From Acidimicrobiia bacterium (GTDB lineage: Bacteria; Actinomycetota; Acidimicrobiia; Acidimicrobiales; Ilumatobacteraceae): a stretch of DNA of 5,948 bases. The position numbers and the translations under genes were made by a program. The notes beneath the pieces were generated by a model. The model saw only the letters and a list, made by a program, of their open reading frames with translations. It had not been told where the DNA came from and did not search any database. Of the stretch, positions 1 to 5,566 are shown piece after piece; within the stretch, counting starts at the first letter, position 1; each line of letters begins with the position of its first letter. The DNA lies in assembly GCA_030425785.1 (NCBI GenBank), contig JAUHYJ010000251.1, forward strand, positions 1 to 5,948, given 5' to 3'.

Positions 1-474
1 ACGGTCGCCGGTGGGTCGTCGCGGATGAGCGACGGCTGGTCGGTGGTGGCCGCGCTCGAGGCAGAACAGCCCCATGCGTACGAGGCGCTGTGCACCCTCG
101 AGTGGGTGTTCGCGAACCGTTCCCCCGACGCCGAGCACCGCTGGATCGGGCCGATCATCGACCGCGGCGGCCCACGCCAGCCGCTGACGTTGCGCGCGTT
201 CTACCCGGTGCGCCTGGCACCTCACATGGCCGACGAGGACGTGCCGCGCGCCTACGCGGCACTGCGGACCTTCGCGGCGTACGCCCGCGACCCCCGATTC
301 CAGGTCTCCACGCCGTTCCGGCCCGGCGACCTGGTCGGGTTCGACAACCGGCGGGTGCTCCACGGGCGTGACGCATACGACTCCGGTGGCCACCGCCACC
401 TCCGGGGCTGCTACGCCGACCACGACGACGTCTACAGTCGCCTGCGCGTCGTGCGACGCCATCTGCTCTCCTGA
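1..474 (+). CDS. Gamma-butyrobetaine dioxygenase (TauD/BBOX family), 5'-truncated by window edge
   Basis: This is the C-terminal 157 residues of a non-haem Fe(II)/2-oxoglutarate dioxygenase. The family hydroxylates gamma-butyrobetaine to L-carnitine, releasing succinate and CO2, in the cytoplasm. The frame is open from base 1, and its first residues (AGGSSRMSDGW) match the family's GG-S-xx-DG segment, so the gene starts upstream; the ATG at base 25 is internal. In window numbering, the distal iron-ligand His is H121 in FDNRRVLHGRDAY, and the Arg that grips the 2-oxoglutarate carboxylate is R132 in HRHLRGCYADHD. The 11-residue spacing and the closing SRLRVVRR agree, by eye, with human BBOX1 (the region of H347 and about R360, from memory), allowing for a short loop deletion. 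The other two iron ligands (HxD) lie outside the window. The next gene, BKACE, begins 55 bases on, and the following dehydrogenase uses this enzyme's product, which supports gamma-butyrobetaine over trimethyllysine as substrate. The family call is strong; the exact substrate is inferred. Confidence 0.88.
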   Translation, partial: TVAGGSSRMSDGWSVVAALEAEQPHAYEALCTLEWVFANRSPDAEHRWIGPIIDRGGPRQPLTLRAFYPVRLAPHMADEDVPRAYAALRTFAAYARDPRFQVSTPFRPGDLVGFDNRRVLHGRDAYDSGGHRHLRGCYADHDDVYSRLRVVRRHLLS

Positions 475-503
475 TCAGCGCCCTGATCATCACGTCCTGA
501 TCA
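470..503. repeat. Three exact copies of CCTGATCA overlapping the dioxygenase stop codon
   Basis: The 8-mer CCTGATCA occurs at 470-477, 482-489 and 496-503, with copies starting 12 and 14 bases apart. Each contains the palindrome TGATCA, and the first supplies the TGA stop of the dioxygenase gene. Copies 1 and 2 can pair as a perfect 7-base stem (472-478 with 483-489) around a 4-base loop. Copies 2 and 3 can pair as a 6-base stem (484-489 with 498-503) around an 8-base loop, so the two hairpins exclude each other. The array sits just upstream of the BKACE ribosome binding site. It could be an operator, an RNA processing or attenuation element, or chance. The repeat is seen directly; any role is inferred. 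Confidence 0.6.
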
Positions 504-513
504 CCTTCGAGTC

Positions 514-520
514 GACGAGG
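514..520 (+). promoter_or_regulatory. Ribosome binding site deciding the BKACE start
   Basis: The sequence GACGAGG ends 9 bases before the ATG at 530 and is the only recognisable Shine-Dalgarno-like stretch near this start. It favours 530 over the in-frame upstream ATG at 368. That upstream start would lie inside the dioxygenase coding region and would add 54 Thr/Ala/Ser-rich residues unlike any BKACE N-terminus. The AGGT at 518-521 could pair weakly with ACCT at 503-506, next to the third CCTGATCA copy. Confidence 0.6.
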
Positions 521-529
521 TCAACCACC

Positions 530-1420
530 ATGCCGTCCGTCTTCATCACCTGCGCCGTGACCGGGAGCGGCGACACCGTCGGCAAGTCCGACAAGGTGCC
601 GTTCACCCCCGAGGCGATCGCCGCCGACTGCATCGCCGCCGCTCAGGCCGGCGCGGCGATCGTGCACATCCACGTGCGCGACCCGATCACCGGCGCCCCG
701 GCCCGCGACGTCGATCTCTACCGAGAGGTCGTCGAACGGATCCGCGAGTCGGGCACCGACGTCGTCATCAACCTGACCGCCGGCATGGGCGGCGACCTGA
801 CGCTCGGGTCGGCCGAGCGTCCGTTCCCCGTCGACGAGGCCGGCACCGATCTCGTCGGTGCCACCGAGCGCCTCGACCACGTGCGGGCGCTCGAGCCGGA
901 GATCTGCACGCTCGACTGCGGCACGATGAACTTCGGCGAGGGCGACTACGTCATGACGAACACGACGGCCACGCTGAAGGAGATGGCGCGCCAGATCCAG
1001 AAGACCGGTGTGCGCCCCGAGATCGAGGCGTTCGACACCGGCCATCTGTGGCAGGCCAAGTCGCTCGTCGAGGAAGGTCTCATCGACGATCCGGTGATGG
1101 TGCAGCTCTGCATGGGCGTGCCGTGGGGCGCCCCGCCCGATCTGAACACGTTCATGGCGATGGTCAACAACATCCCCGACTCGTGGACGTTCAGCGCGTT
1201 CTCGCTCGGACGCCGCCAGATGGAGTACGTCGCCCTGGCCGCGATCGCCGGCGGCAACGTGCGGGTCGGGCTCGAGGACAATCTCTACCTCGGCCGCGGT
1301 CAGCTCGCGACGAACGCCGACCTCGTCGCCAGGGCGGTCGAGGTCCTCGACCGCATCGGGTACGGCGTGAAGACGCCCGACGAGGTCCGCGACGATCTGC
1401 AGCTCGCGGCCCGTCCGTGA
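530..1420 (+). CDS. cdhC: Beta-keto acid cleavage enzyme (BKACE, DUF849), probable 3-dehydrocarnitine cleavage enzyme
   Basis: This 296-residue TIM-barrel enzyme belongs to the 3-keto-5-aminohexanoate cleavage (Kce) family, whose members use zinc and acetyl-CoA to convert a beta-keto acid into acetoacetate and a new CoA ester. The zinc site is visible as H46 and H48 in VHIHVRDP and E249 in VGLEDN, matching Kce's His-His-Glu set. Other family landmarks are the N-terminal TCAVTGSGD, NLTAGMGGD (81-89), LDCGTMNFG (128-136), and GVPWGAPPD (196-204). The length is normal for the family. The neighbours, a carnitine-forming dioxygenase and a carnitine dehydrogenase, point to 3-dehydrocarnitine as substrate, giving betainyl-CoA plus acetoacetate. 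The order BKACE then dehydrogenase matches what I recall of the Pseudomonas aeruginosa cdhCA pair. The family is near certain; the substrate rests on context, because BKACE members accept many keto acids. The start at 530 is chosen from homology and the ribosome binding site. Confidence 0.9.
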   Translation: MPSVFITCAVTGSGDTVGKSDKVPFTPEAIAADCIAAAQAGAAIVHIHVRDPITGAPARDVDLYREVVERIRESGTDVVINLTAGMGGDLTLGSAERPFPVDEAGTDLVGATERLDHVRALEPEICTLDCGTMNFGEGDYVMTNTTATLKEMARQIQKTGVRPEIEAFDTGHLWQAKSLVEEGLIDDPVMVQLCMGVPWGAPPDLNTFMAMVNNIPDSWTFSAFSLGRRQMEYVALAAIAGGNVRVGLEDNLYLGRGQLATNADLVARAVEVLDRIGYGVKTPDEVRDDLQLAARP

Positions 1421-2400
1421 GCGGCGGCGACATCACCTGTGCGGCCGCCGTCGGATGCGGCGTGATCGGGGCCGGCTGGATCGCACGGCTTCGATTGAGT
1501 GGCATCGACGTGTGTGCGTTCGACCCGTCGCCGGCGGCCCCGGACGTCATCGCCGACGTGCACGCGAACGCGGTGGCCGCCTGGACCGACCTCGGTCTCG
1601 CGCCGACCGACGACCGGGTCGGCTCGTTGACGATGAGCGACTCGATCGAGGCGGCGTGCGCCGATGCCCACTTCGTCGTCGAGAGCGTGCCCGAGCGGCT
1701 TGACCTGAAGCACGCGACGCTCGTGGCGATCGACGCGGCCAACGACGACGCCATCGTGGCGTCGTCGACGTCGGGCTTCCGGCCGAGCGTGCTCGCCCGG
1801 CCCATGATTCGGCCCGAGCGACTCGTCGTCGGCCACCCGTTCAACCCGGTCTACCTGCTGCCACTCGTCGAGGTCGTCGCCGGTGAACGCACCGACGAGG
1901 CCGTCGTCGAGCGGGCGTCGGCGCTGTACACCCGCCTCGGCATGCATCCTCTGCGCGTGCGGGCCGAGATCGACGCCCACATCGCCGACCGATTGCTCGA
2001 GGCGGTGTGGCGCGAAGCGCTCTGGCTCGTGAACGACGGCGTCGCGACGACCGAGGAGATCGACGACGCGATCCGCTACGGCTTCGGCCTGCGCTGGGCC
2101 CAGATGGGCCTCTTCGAGACGTACCGGATCGCCGGCGGCCTCGGCGGCATGCGCCACTTCATCGGCCAGTTCGGCGAGGCCCTGAGCTGGCCGTGGACCA
2201 AGCTGATGGACGTCCCCGAGCTCACCGACGAGCTGATCGACACGATCGCCGGCCAGTCGGACGTCCAATCCGGTCGGTACTCGGTCCGCGAGCTCGAACG
2301 CATCCGCGACCGCAATGTGGCAGCGATCCTGCTGGCCCTCGAATCGAACGACTGGGGCGCGGGTCGCACCCTGGCCGCCCAGCGGGCACACCGCGGCTGA
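1417..2400 (+). CDS. cdhA: L-carnitine 3-dehydrogenase (3-hydroxyacyl-CoA dehydrogenase fold)
   Basis: This 327-residue cytoplasmic enzyme is predicted to oxidise L-carnitine to 3-dehydrocarnitine with NAD+. The N-terminal Rossmann fold shows GCGVIGAGW (residues 13-21). D36 at the end of the second strand (CAFDPSP) is the usual acidic residue choosing NAD over NADP. The catalytic His-Glu pair is H140 and E152 in GHPFNPVYLLPLVEVV. The C-terminal helical domain carries FGLRWAQMGLFETYRIAGG and then SWPWTKLMDVPEL and IAGQSD, a signature I associate with carnitine dehydrogenases rather than fatty-acid 3-hydroxyacyl-CoA dehydrogenases. The GTG start overlaps the BKACE stop (GTGA), and no Shine-Dalgarno sequence is evident, so translational coupling is likely. 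The frame stays open upstream to 1048, but that stretch is a shadow of BKACE. Some relatives carry a fused C-terminal thioesterase; this one ends without it. Function is fairly sure. Confidence 0.92.
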   Translation: MSGGDITCAAAVGCGVIGAGWIARLRLSGIDVCAFDPSPAAPDVIADVHANAVAAWTDLGLAPTDDRVGSLTMSDSIEAACADAHFVVESVPERLDLKHATLVAIDAANDDAIVASSTSGFRPSVLARPMIRPERLVVGHPFNPVYLLPLVEVVAGERTDEAVVERASALYTRLGMHPLRVRAEIDAHIADRLLEAVWREALWLVNDGVATTEEIDDAIRYGFGLRWAQMGLFETYRIAGGLGGMRHFIGQFGEALSWPWTKLMDVPELTDELIDTIAGQSDVQSGRYSVRELERIRDRNVAAILLALESNDWGAGRTLAAQRAHRG

Positions 2401-2569
2401 CAGCACGCTCGTGCAGAGCTGCTCGGCGAGCGAGCAGACCTCCAGCACCGCCGCCGAGCGACGAGCAGCGTGGCGACGATCTCGGCGACTGCGAGCTCGA
2501 CGTGTCGACCACCCGGATCAGCACCTACCAAGACCCAGCGCCCGTCCGAGCCCGAGCATCGACCCGGCG
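2401..2569. other. Convergent intergenic spacer
   Basis: These 169 bases lie between the stop codons of the carnitine dehydrogenase (+) and the YczE-family gene (-). I find no supported gene in them. They hold a possible short hairpin at 2419-2437 and a small perfect inverted repeat, TCGAC-GT-GTCGA, at 2497-2508. There is no T tract for a classical intrinsic terminator in either direction. Confidence 0.6.
2419..2437. terminator. Weak candidate hairpin after the carnitine genes
   Basis: CTGCTC (2419-2424) pairs perfectly with GAGCAG (2432-2437) around a 7-base loop, 18 bases after the dehydrogenase stop. An alternative fold pairs GCTC with GAGC inside the same stretch. No T-rich run follows. 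Hairpins without T tracts are common at high-GC actinobacterial gene ends, but stems this short also arise by chance, so this is only a candidate. Confidence 0.25.
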
Positions 2570-3226
2570 TCAGCGTGATGGCGCGTCGACCTGGAGCCGC
2601 GGCAGGAACGTTCGTACCCAGAAGCCGACCGTGAGCCCGACGTAGATCGTCCCGACGCCGACGACGCCGCCGAGCAGCCAACCGAGCGTGAGCGCCGACA
2701 GCTCGATGCCCGTGCGGGCCCAGCCCACCGGCACACCCCGACGCGCCCACGCCGTCATGAGACCGTCCCGCGGCCCGGGGCCGAGGCCGGATCCGAGGTA
2801 CAGGCCGGTCGCGACACCGAGCAGCGGCGGGGCGACGACGAGCAGCGCGATCCGAACGGCGAGGTGCGGGTCGTCGGGCACGATCGCCACGACGACGTCG
2901 ACGACCGGTCCGACGATCAGGACGTTCAACACCGTTGCCGGCCCCGCCGGCTCTCGAAGCGGCACGAACAACGCGAGCAGGGTGAGCCCGATCATCGACA
3001 CCACCACCCCGACCGAGACGCCGAGGCGTTCGGAGATGCCCTGCGCCAGGACGGTCCACGGGTTGGCACCGAGGTCGGCCGCCACGATGAACCCGATCGC
3101 CGTGCCGAACAGCACGAGCCCCGGCACGAGCCGGACGAGCCGACGTCCGACGGGCGGCCGCAGCCGCAGGAACCGCGGTTCGTCGACTCGCCGACGTGCG
3201 GCCGTGACGTCGGCTCGTGGGTCCAA
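2570..3226 (-). CDS. YczE/YitT-like family integral membrane protein (COG2364), function unknown
   Basis: This polytopic membrane protein has 218 residues if started at the TTG at 3226. I place hydrophobic segments at about residues 33-50, 72-90, 98-116, 124-145 and 176-205. YczE-family landmarks are the N-terminal RFLRLRPPVGRRL, LGANPWTVLAQGIS (52-65), the Asn- and Asp-bearing TVLNVLIVGPVVD (98-110), and above all GLYLGSGLGPGPRDGLMT (141-158), followed by RTGIEL and GWLLGGVVGVGT. No biochemical function is established for the family, and an integral membrane transport or regulatory role is speculation. TTG 3226 is preferred because homology begins about 17 residues later and TACATT lies 7 bases upstream, as in leaderless genes. 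An in-frame GTG at 3280 is the alternative; the frame is open to 3403, but that would run into the divergent molybdoenzyme gene. There is no evident link to either neighbour. Confidence 0.85.
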   Translation of the reverse strand: MDPRADVTAARRRVDEPRFLRLRPPVGRRLVRLVPGLVLFGTAIGFIVAADLGANPWTVLAQGISERLGVSVGVVVSMIGLTLLALFVPLREPAGPATVLNVLIVGPVVDVVVAIVPDDPHLAVRIALLVVAPPLLGVATGLYLGSGLGPGPRDGLMTAWARRGVPVGWARTGIELSALTLGWLLGGVVGVGTIYVGLTVGFWVRTFLPRLQVDAPSR

Positions 3227-3233
3227 GCCGCCG

Positions 3234-3239
3234 AATGTA
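3234..3239 (-). promoter_or_regulatory. Candidate -10 element for the YczE-family gene
   Basis: On the minus strand this hexamer reads TACATT, fitting the TAnnnT -10 consensus. It ends 7 bases before the proposed TTG start. The spacing would place transcription initiation at or next to the start codon, giving a leaderless mRNA, and there is no Shine-Dalgarno sequence. No convincing -35 box is seen. The hexamer stands out in very GC-rich sequence, but a six-base match is weak evidence. Confidence 0.4.
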
Positions 3240-3284
3240 CCGCCCGCTGCGTGCGCTCCCGATCCGCGGCCCGACCACACGGTC

Positions 3285-3293
3285 TGACACGAT
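3285..3293 (+). promoter_or_regulatory. Candidate extended -10 element for the molybdopterin oxidoreductase gene
   Basis: TGA (3285-3287) followed directly by CACGAT (3288-3293) resembles an extended -10 (TGn plus a poor TAnnnT). It occupies positions -12 to -7 relative to the ATG at 3300, which is where a leaderless actinobacterial promoter would put it. No ribosome binding site precedes the ATG, and no -35 box is evident. It sits within the same 73-base divergent region as the opposing candidate promoter. Confidence 0.35.
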
Positions 3294-3299
3294 GACGCG

Positions 3300-5552
3300 A
3301 TGGCGAACGACCGGATCGCGTATCGGACCTGCCCCCTGTGCGAGGCGGGATGCGGGCTCGAGATCACCCTGACCCGCAGCGACGACGGCGCCGAGCACGT
3401 CAAGCGGATCCGGGGTGACCGCGACGACGTGTTCTCCGGTGGCTACATCTGCCCGAAAGGGTCGACACTCGGCCATCTCCACGACGACCCCGATCGACTG
3501 CGGCGTCCCGTCGTCAAGCGCGACGGCGAGTTCGTCGAGGTCGACTGGGACGAGGCGTTCGCCACCATCGAGGCCGGTCTGCTGCCGATCACCCGCGACC
3601 ACGGTGCCGATGCGTGCGCGATCTACCTCGGCAACCCGTCGGCCCACAGCCTCGGGCCGCTGCTCTACAACCGCTCACTGATCACGGCGCTCGGCACGAG
3701 CAACCGCTTCTCGGCGTCGACCGTCGACCAGCGTCCGAAGGAGATCTCGGCGGCGATGATGTTCGGCTCGGTCACCGTGCCCGTGCCGGACATCGACCGG
3801 ACCGACTTCTTGCTGATGCTCGGCGCCAATCCCTACGCGTCGAACGGTTCGCTGTGCACCGCACCCGACTTCCCGGGCCGACTCGAACGACTCCGCGAGC
3901 GCGGTGGCACCGTCGTGGTCGTCGATCCGCGCCGCAGCGAGACGGCCGAGCACGCCGACCGTCACCTCGCGATCCGGCCGGGTGGCGACGCCCATCTCCT
4001 GGCCGCGATCGCCCACGTGCTCCTCGCCGACGGGCTCGCCGATCCGGGACGTCTCGCAGCGCACACGAACGACCTCGACGCGCTCGCCGAGGTGCTCGAA
4101 CCGTTCGGCCCGGAGGCGGTCGCCGATGCCTGTGGGCTCGACGCCGGGGTCATCAGGTCGCTCGCCCACGACCTGGCCACCGCGCCGGCCGCGGCCGTGT
4201 ACGGCCGGATCGGGACCTGCACCCAGGAGTTCGGCACCCTCGCATCGTGGCTGGTCGACGTCGTCAACCTGCTGACCGGCAACCTCGACCGCATCGGTGG
4301 GGCCATGTTCACGAAGGGCGCCGCCGGCCAGCCGTCGACGAAGGGCGCGCCCGGCACCGGTCGCGGCTTTCGCATGGGACGTGTCGTCAGCCGGGCGGCG
4401 CAGCGTCCCGAGTCGCTCGGAGAGTTCCCGGTCACCGCTCTGCCCGAGGAGATCGAGACGCCCGGTGAGGGACAGGTACGCGCGCTCGTCACCGTCGGTG
4501 GCAACCCCGTCTCGTCGAACCCCAACAGCGAGCGGCTCGACGCTGCGCTGGCATCGCTCGAGTTCATGGTGTCGATCGACCCGTACGTGAACGAGACGAC
4601 CCGCCACGCCGACGTGATCCTGCCGCCCCCGTCGGCGCTCGAGAAGTCGCACTACGACCTCGCCCTGCTCAACTTCGGCGTGCGGAACGTGGCCAACTAC
4701 TCCCCCGCCGTCGTGGCGGCACCGGACGACCAGCCCGAGGAATGGGAGATCCTGCTCCGACTCGCCGCCGTCGTGTCGGGCGCCGGGCTCGCTGCCGACA
4801 TCGACGCGATCGACGACGGCATCGCGGCGGCGGTCGTCCGAGCCGCCGTGCGCGACGAGCACGGGTCCGTGCACGACCGTGACCCCGACGAGCTGCTCGC
4901 CGCGGTCGCCCATCGCCGCGGTCCCGAGCGGCTGCTCGACGTCATGCTGCGGACCGGCCCGTACGGCGACGGGTTCGGCGCCGATCCGGAGGGCCTGTCG
5001 CTCGACGTGCTCGAGGCGAACCCGCACGGGATCGACCTCGGCCCGTTGGAGCCCGACCGGATCCCCGACCTGCTGCGCACGCCGACGGGCCGGATCGAGG
5101 CGCTGCCCGACGCGATGCGGACCGACCTCGACCGGCTGGCCGCATCGCTCGACCGGCGCTCACCGGACCTGGTGCTCGTCGGCCGCCGCCACGTGCGGTC
5201 GAACAACTCGTGGATGCACAACGTGCGCGTGCTCATGAAGGGCCGCAACCGCTGCACGATGCACGTCCACCCCGACGACGCCGACCGGCTGGGCCTGCGC
5301 GACGGCGCGCCCGCCACGGTCCGGTCCCGGGTCGGCGAGGTGACGATCGACGTCGAGGTCACCGACGGCATCCGGCCCGGCGTGGTGAGCATCCCCCACG
5401 GCTTCGGCCAGCAGCTCCCCGGCGTCGAGCTGCGGGTGGCGCAGGAATACCGGGGCGTCAACACCAACGTGCTCACCGACGAGCAGTTCGTCGACCCCGT
5501 CAGCGGCAACATCGCCCTCAACGGCGTGCCGGTCGAGATCGCGCCGGCCTGA
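3300..5552 (+). CDS. Molybdopterin oxidoreductase with N-terminal [4Fe-4S] site (formate dehydrogenase/nitrate reductase-like, DMSO reductase superfamily)
   Basis: This 750-residue bis-MGD enzyme has the size of a single-subunit FDH/Nap-type catalytic protein. C11, C14, C18 and C51 form the cluster motif C-x2-C-x3-C-x32-C, followed by K53, the conserved electron-transfer lysine. Cofactor-binding signatures follow: GANPYASNGS (175-184), VVDPRR (207-212) and IRPGGD (225-230). A second Rossmann-like unit contains VGGNPVSSNPNSERLD and the ADVILPPPSALEKSHYD stretch. The MopB C-terminal barrel starts near residue 621 (LVGRRHVRSNNSW) and includes HGFG near 700. There is no twin-arginine signal, so it is probably cytoplasmic. 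By eye, D143 in SASTVDQRP occupies the position where formate dehydrogenases place Cys or Sec. I recall this D-containing subfamily, usually annotated only as molybdopterin oxidoreductase, in mycobacteria and proteobacteria. Substrate and electron partner are unknown: no FdhD, iron-sulfur or diaphorase subunit is adjacent. Confidence 0.9.
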   Translation: MANDRIAYRTCPLCEAGCGLEITLTRSDDGAEHVKRIRGDRDDVFSGGYICPKGSTLGHLHDDPDRLRRPVVKRDGEFVEVDWDEAFATIEAGLLPITRDHGADACAIYLGNPSAHSLGPLLYNRSLITALGTSNRFSASTVDQRPKEISAAMMFGSVTVPVPDIDRTDFLLMLGANPYASNGSLCTAPDFPGRLERLRERGGTVVVVDPRRSETAEHADRHLAIRPGGDAHLLAAIAHVLLADGLADPGRLAAHTNDLDALAEVLEPFGPEAVADACGLDAGVIRSLAHDLATAPAAAVYGRIGTCTQEFGTLASWLVDVVNLLTGNLDRIGGAMFTKGAAGQPSTKGAPGTGRGFRMGRVVSRAAQRPESLGEFPVTALPEEIETPGEGQVRALVTVGGNPVSSNPNSERLDAALASLEFMVSIDPYVNETTRHADVILPPPSALEKSHYDLALLNFGVRNVANYSPAVVAAPDDQPEEWEILLRLAAVVSGAGLAADIDAIDDGIAAAVVRAAVRDEHGSVHDRDPDELLAAVAHRRGPERLLDVMLRTGPYGDGFGADPEGLSLDVLEANPHGIDLGPLEPDRIPDLLRTPTGRIEALPDAMRTDLDRLAASLDRRSPDLVLVGRRHVRSNNSWMHNVRVLMKGRNRCTMHVHPDDADRLGLRDGAPATVRSRVGEVTIDVEVTDGIRPGVVSIPHGFGQQLPGVELRVAQEYRGVNTNVLTDEQFVDPVSGNIALNGVPVEIAPA

Positions 5553-5565
5553 GCCGCGGCGGCTC
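5551..5565. terminator. Bidirectional hairpin between convergent stop codons
   Basis: GAGCCG (5551-5556) and CGGCTC (5560-5565) form a perfect 6-base GC-rich stem around a CGG loop. It starts inside the molybdoenzyme's TGA and ends one base before the EcsC-family stop triplet. Read on the + strand, a U-G wobble between 5550 and 5566 can extend it. Position and symmetry fit a shared terminator for two convergent genes only 14 bases apart. No T tract follows in either direction, so termination is inferred from placement and stem alone. Confidence 0.45.
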
Positions 5566-5566
5566 G

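Noticed and set aside
368..529. N-terminal extension of the BKACE to the ATG at 368
   Set aside because: It overlaps the conserved end of the dioxygenase. The extra 54 residues are Thr/Ser/Ala-rich with no homology, and the ribosome binding site and family alignment support 530.
1048..1416. Upstream extension of the carnitine dehydrogenase frame
   Set aside because: This stretch is a shadow of the BKACE gene (Arg/Gly-rich translation). The Rossmann motif sits at the normal distance from the GTG at 1417.
1300..2448. 382-residue open frame on the minus strand across the carnitine dehydrogenase
   Set aside because: It is antisense to a clearly conserved gene, with shadow-like composition and no domain features.
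3227..3403. Longer start for the YczE-family protein (to 3403)
   Set aside because: It would overlap the start of the divergent molybdoenzyme, and the added residues show no family similarity. Only the GTG at 3280 remains a weak alternative.
2076..3647. 523-residue open frame on the minus strand
   Set aside because: It runs antisense to the carnitine dehydrogenase and the molybdoenzyme start, and out of frame with the YczE-family gene. Its protein is Arg/Pro/Ala-rich with no recognisable domain, as expected for GC-rich shadow frames.
3675..5027. 450-residue open frame on the minus strand inside the molybdoenzyme gene
   Set aside because: It is fully antisense to a gene with strong motif support, and the translation is Arg/Gly/Val/Asp-rich low-complexity sequence without conserved motifs.
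3300..5552. Selenoprotein formate dehydrogenase with an in-frame TGA for Sec
   Set aside because: The frame has no internal TGA, and the ligand position reads GAC (Asp), so no selenocysteine insertion is needed or possible there.
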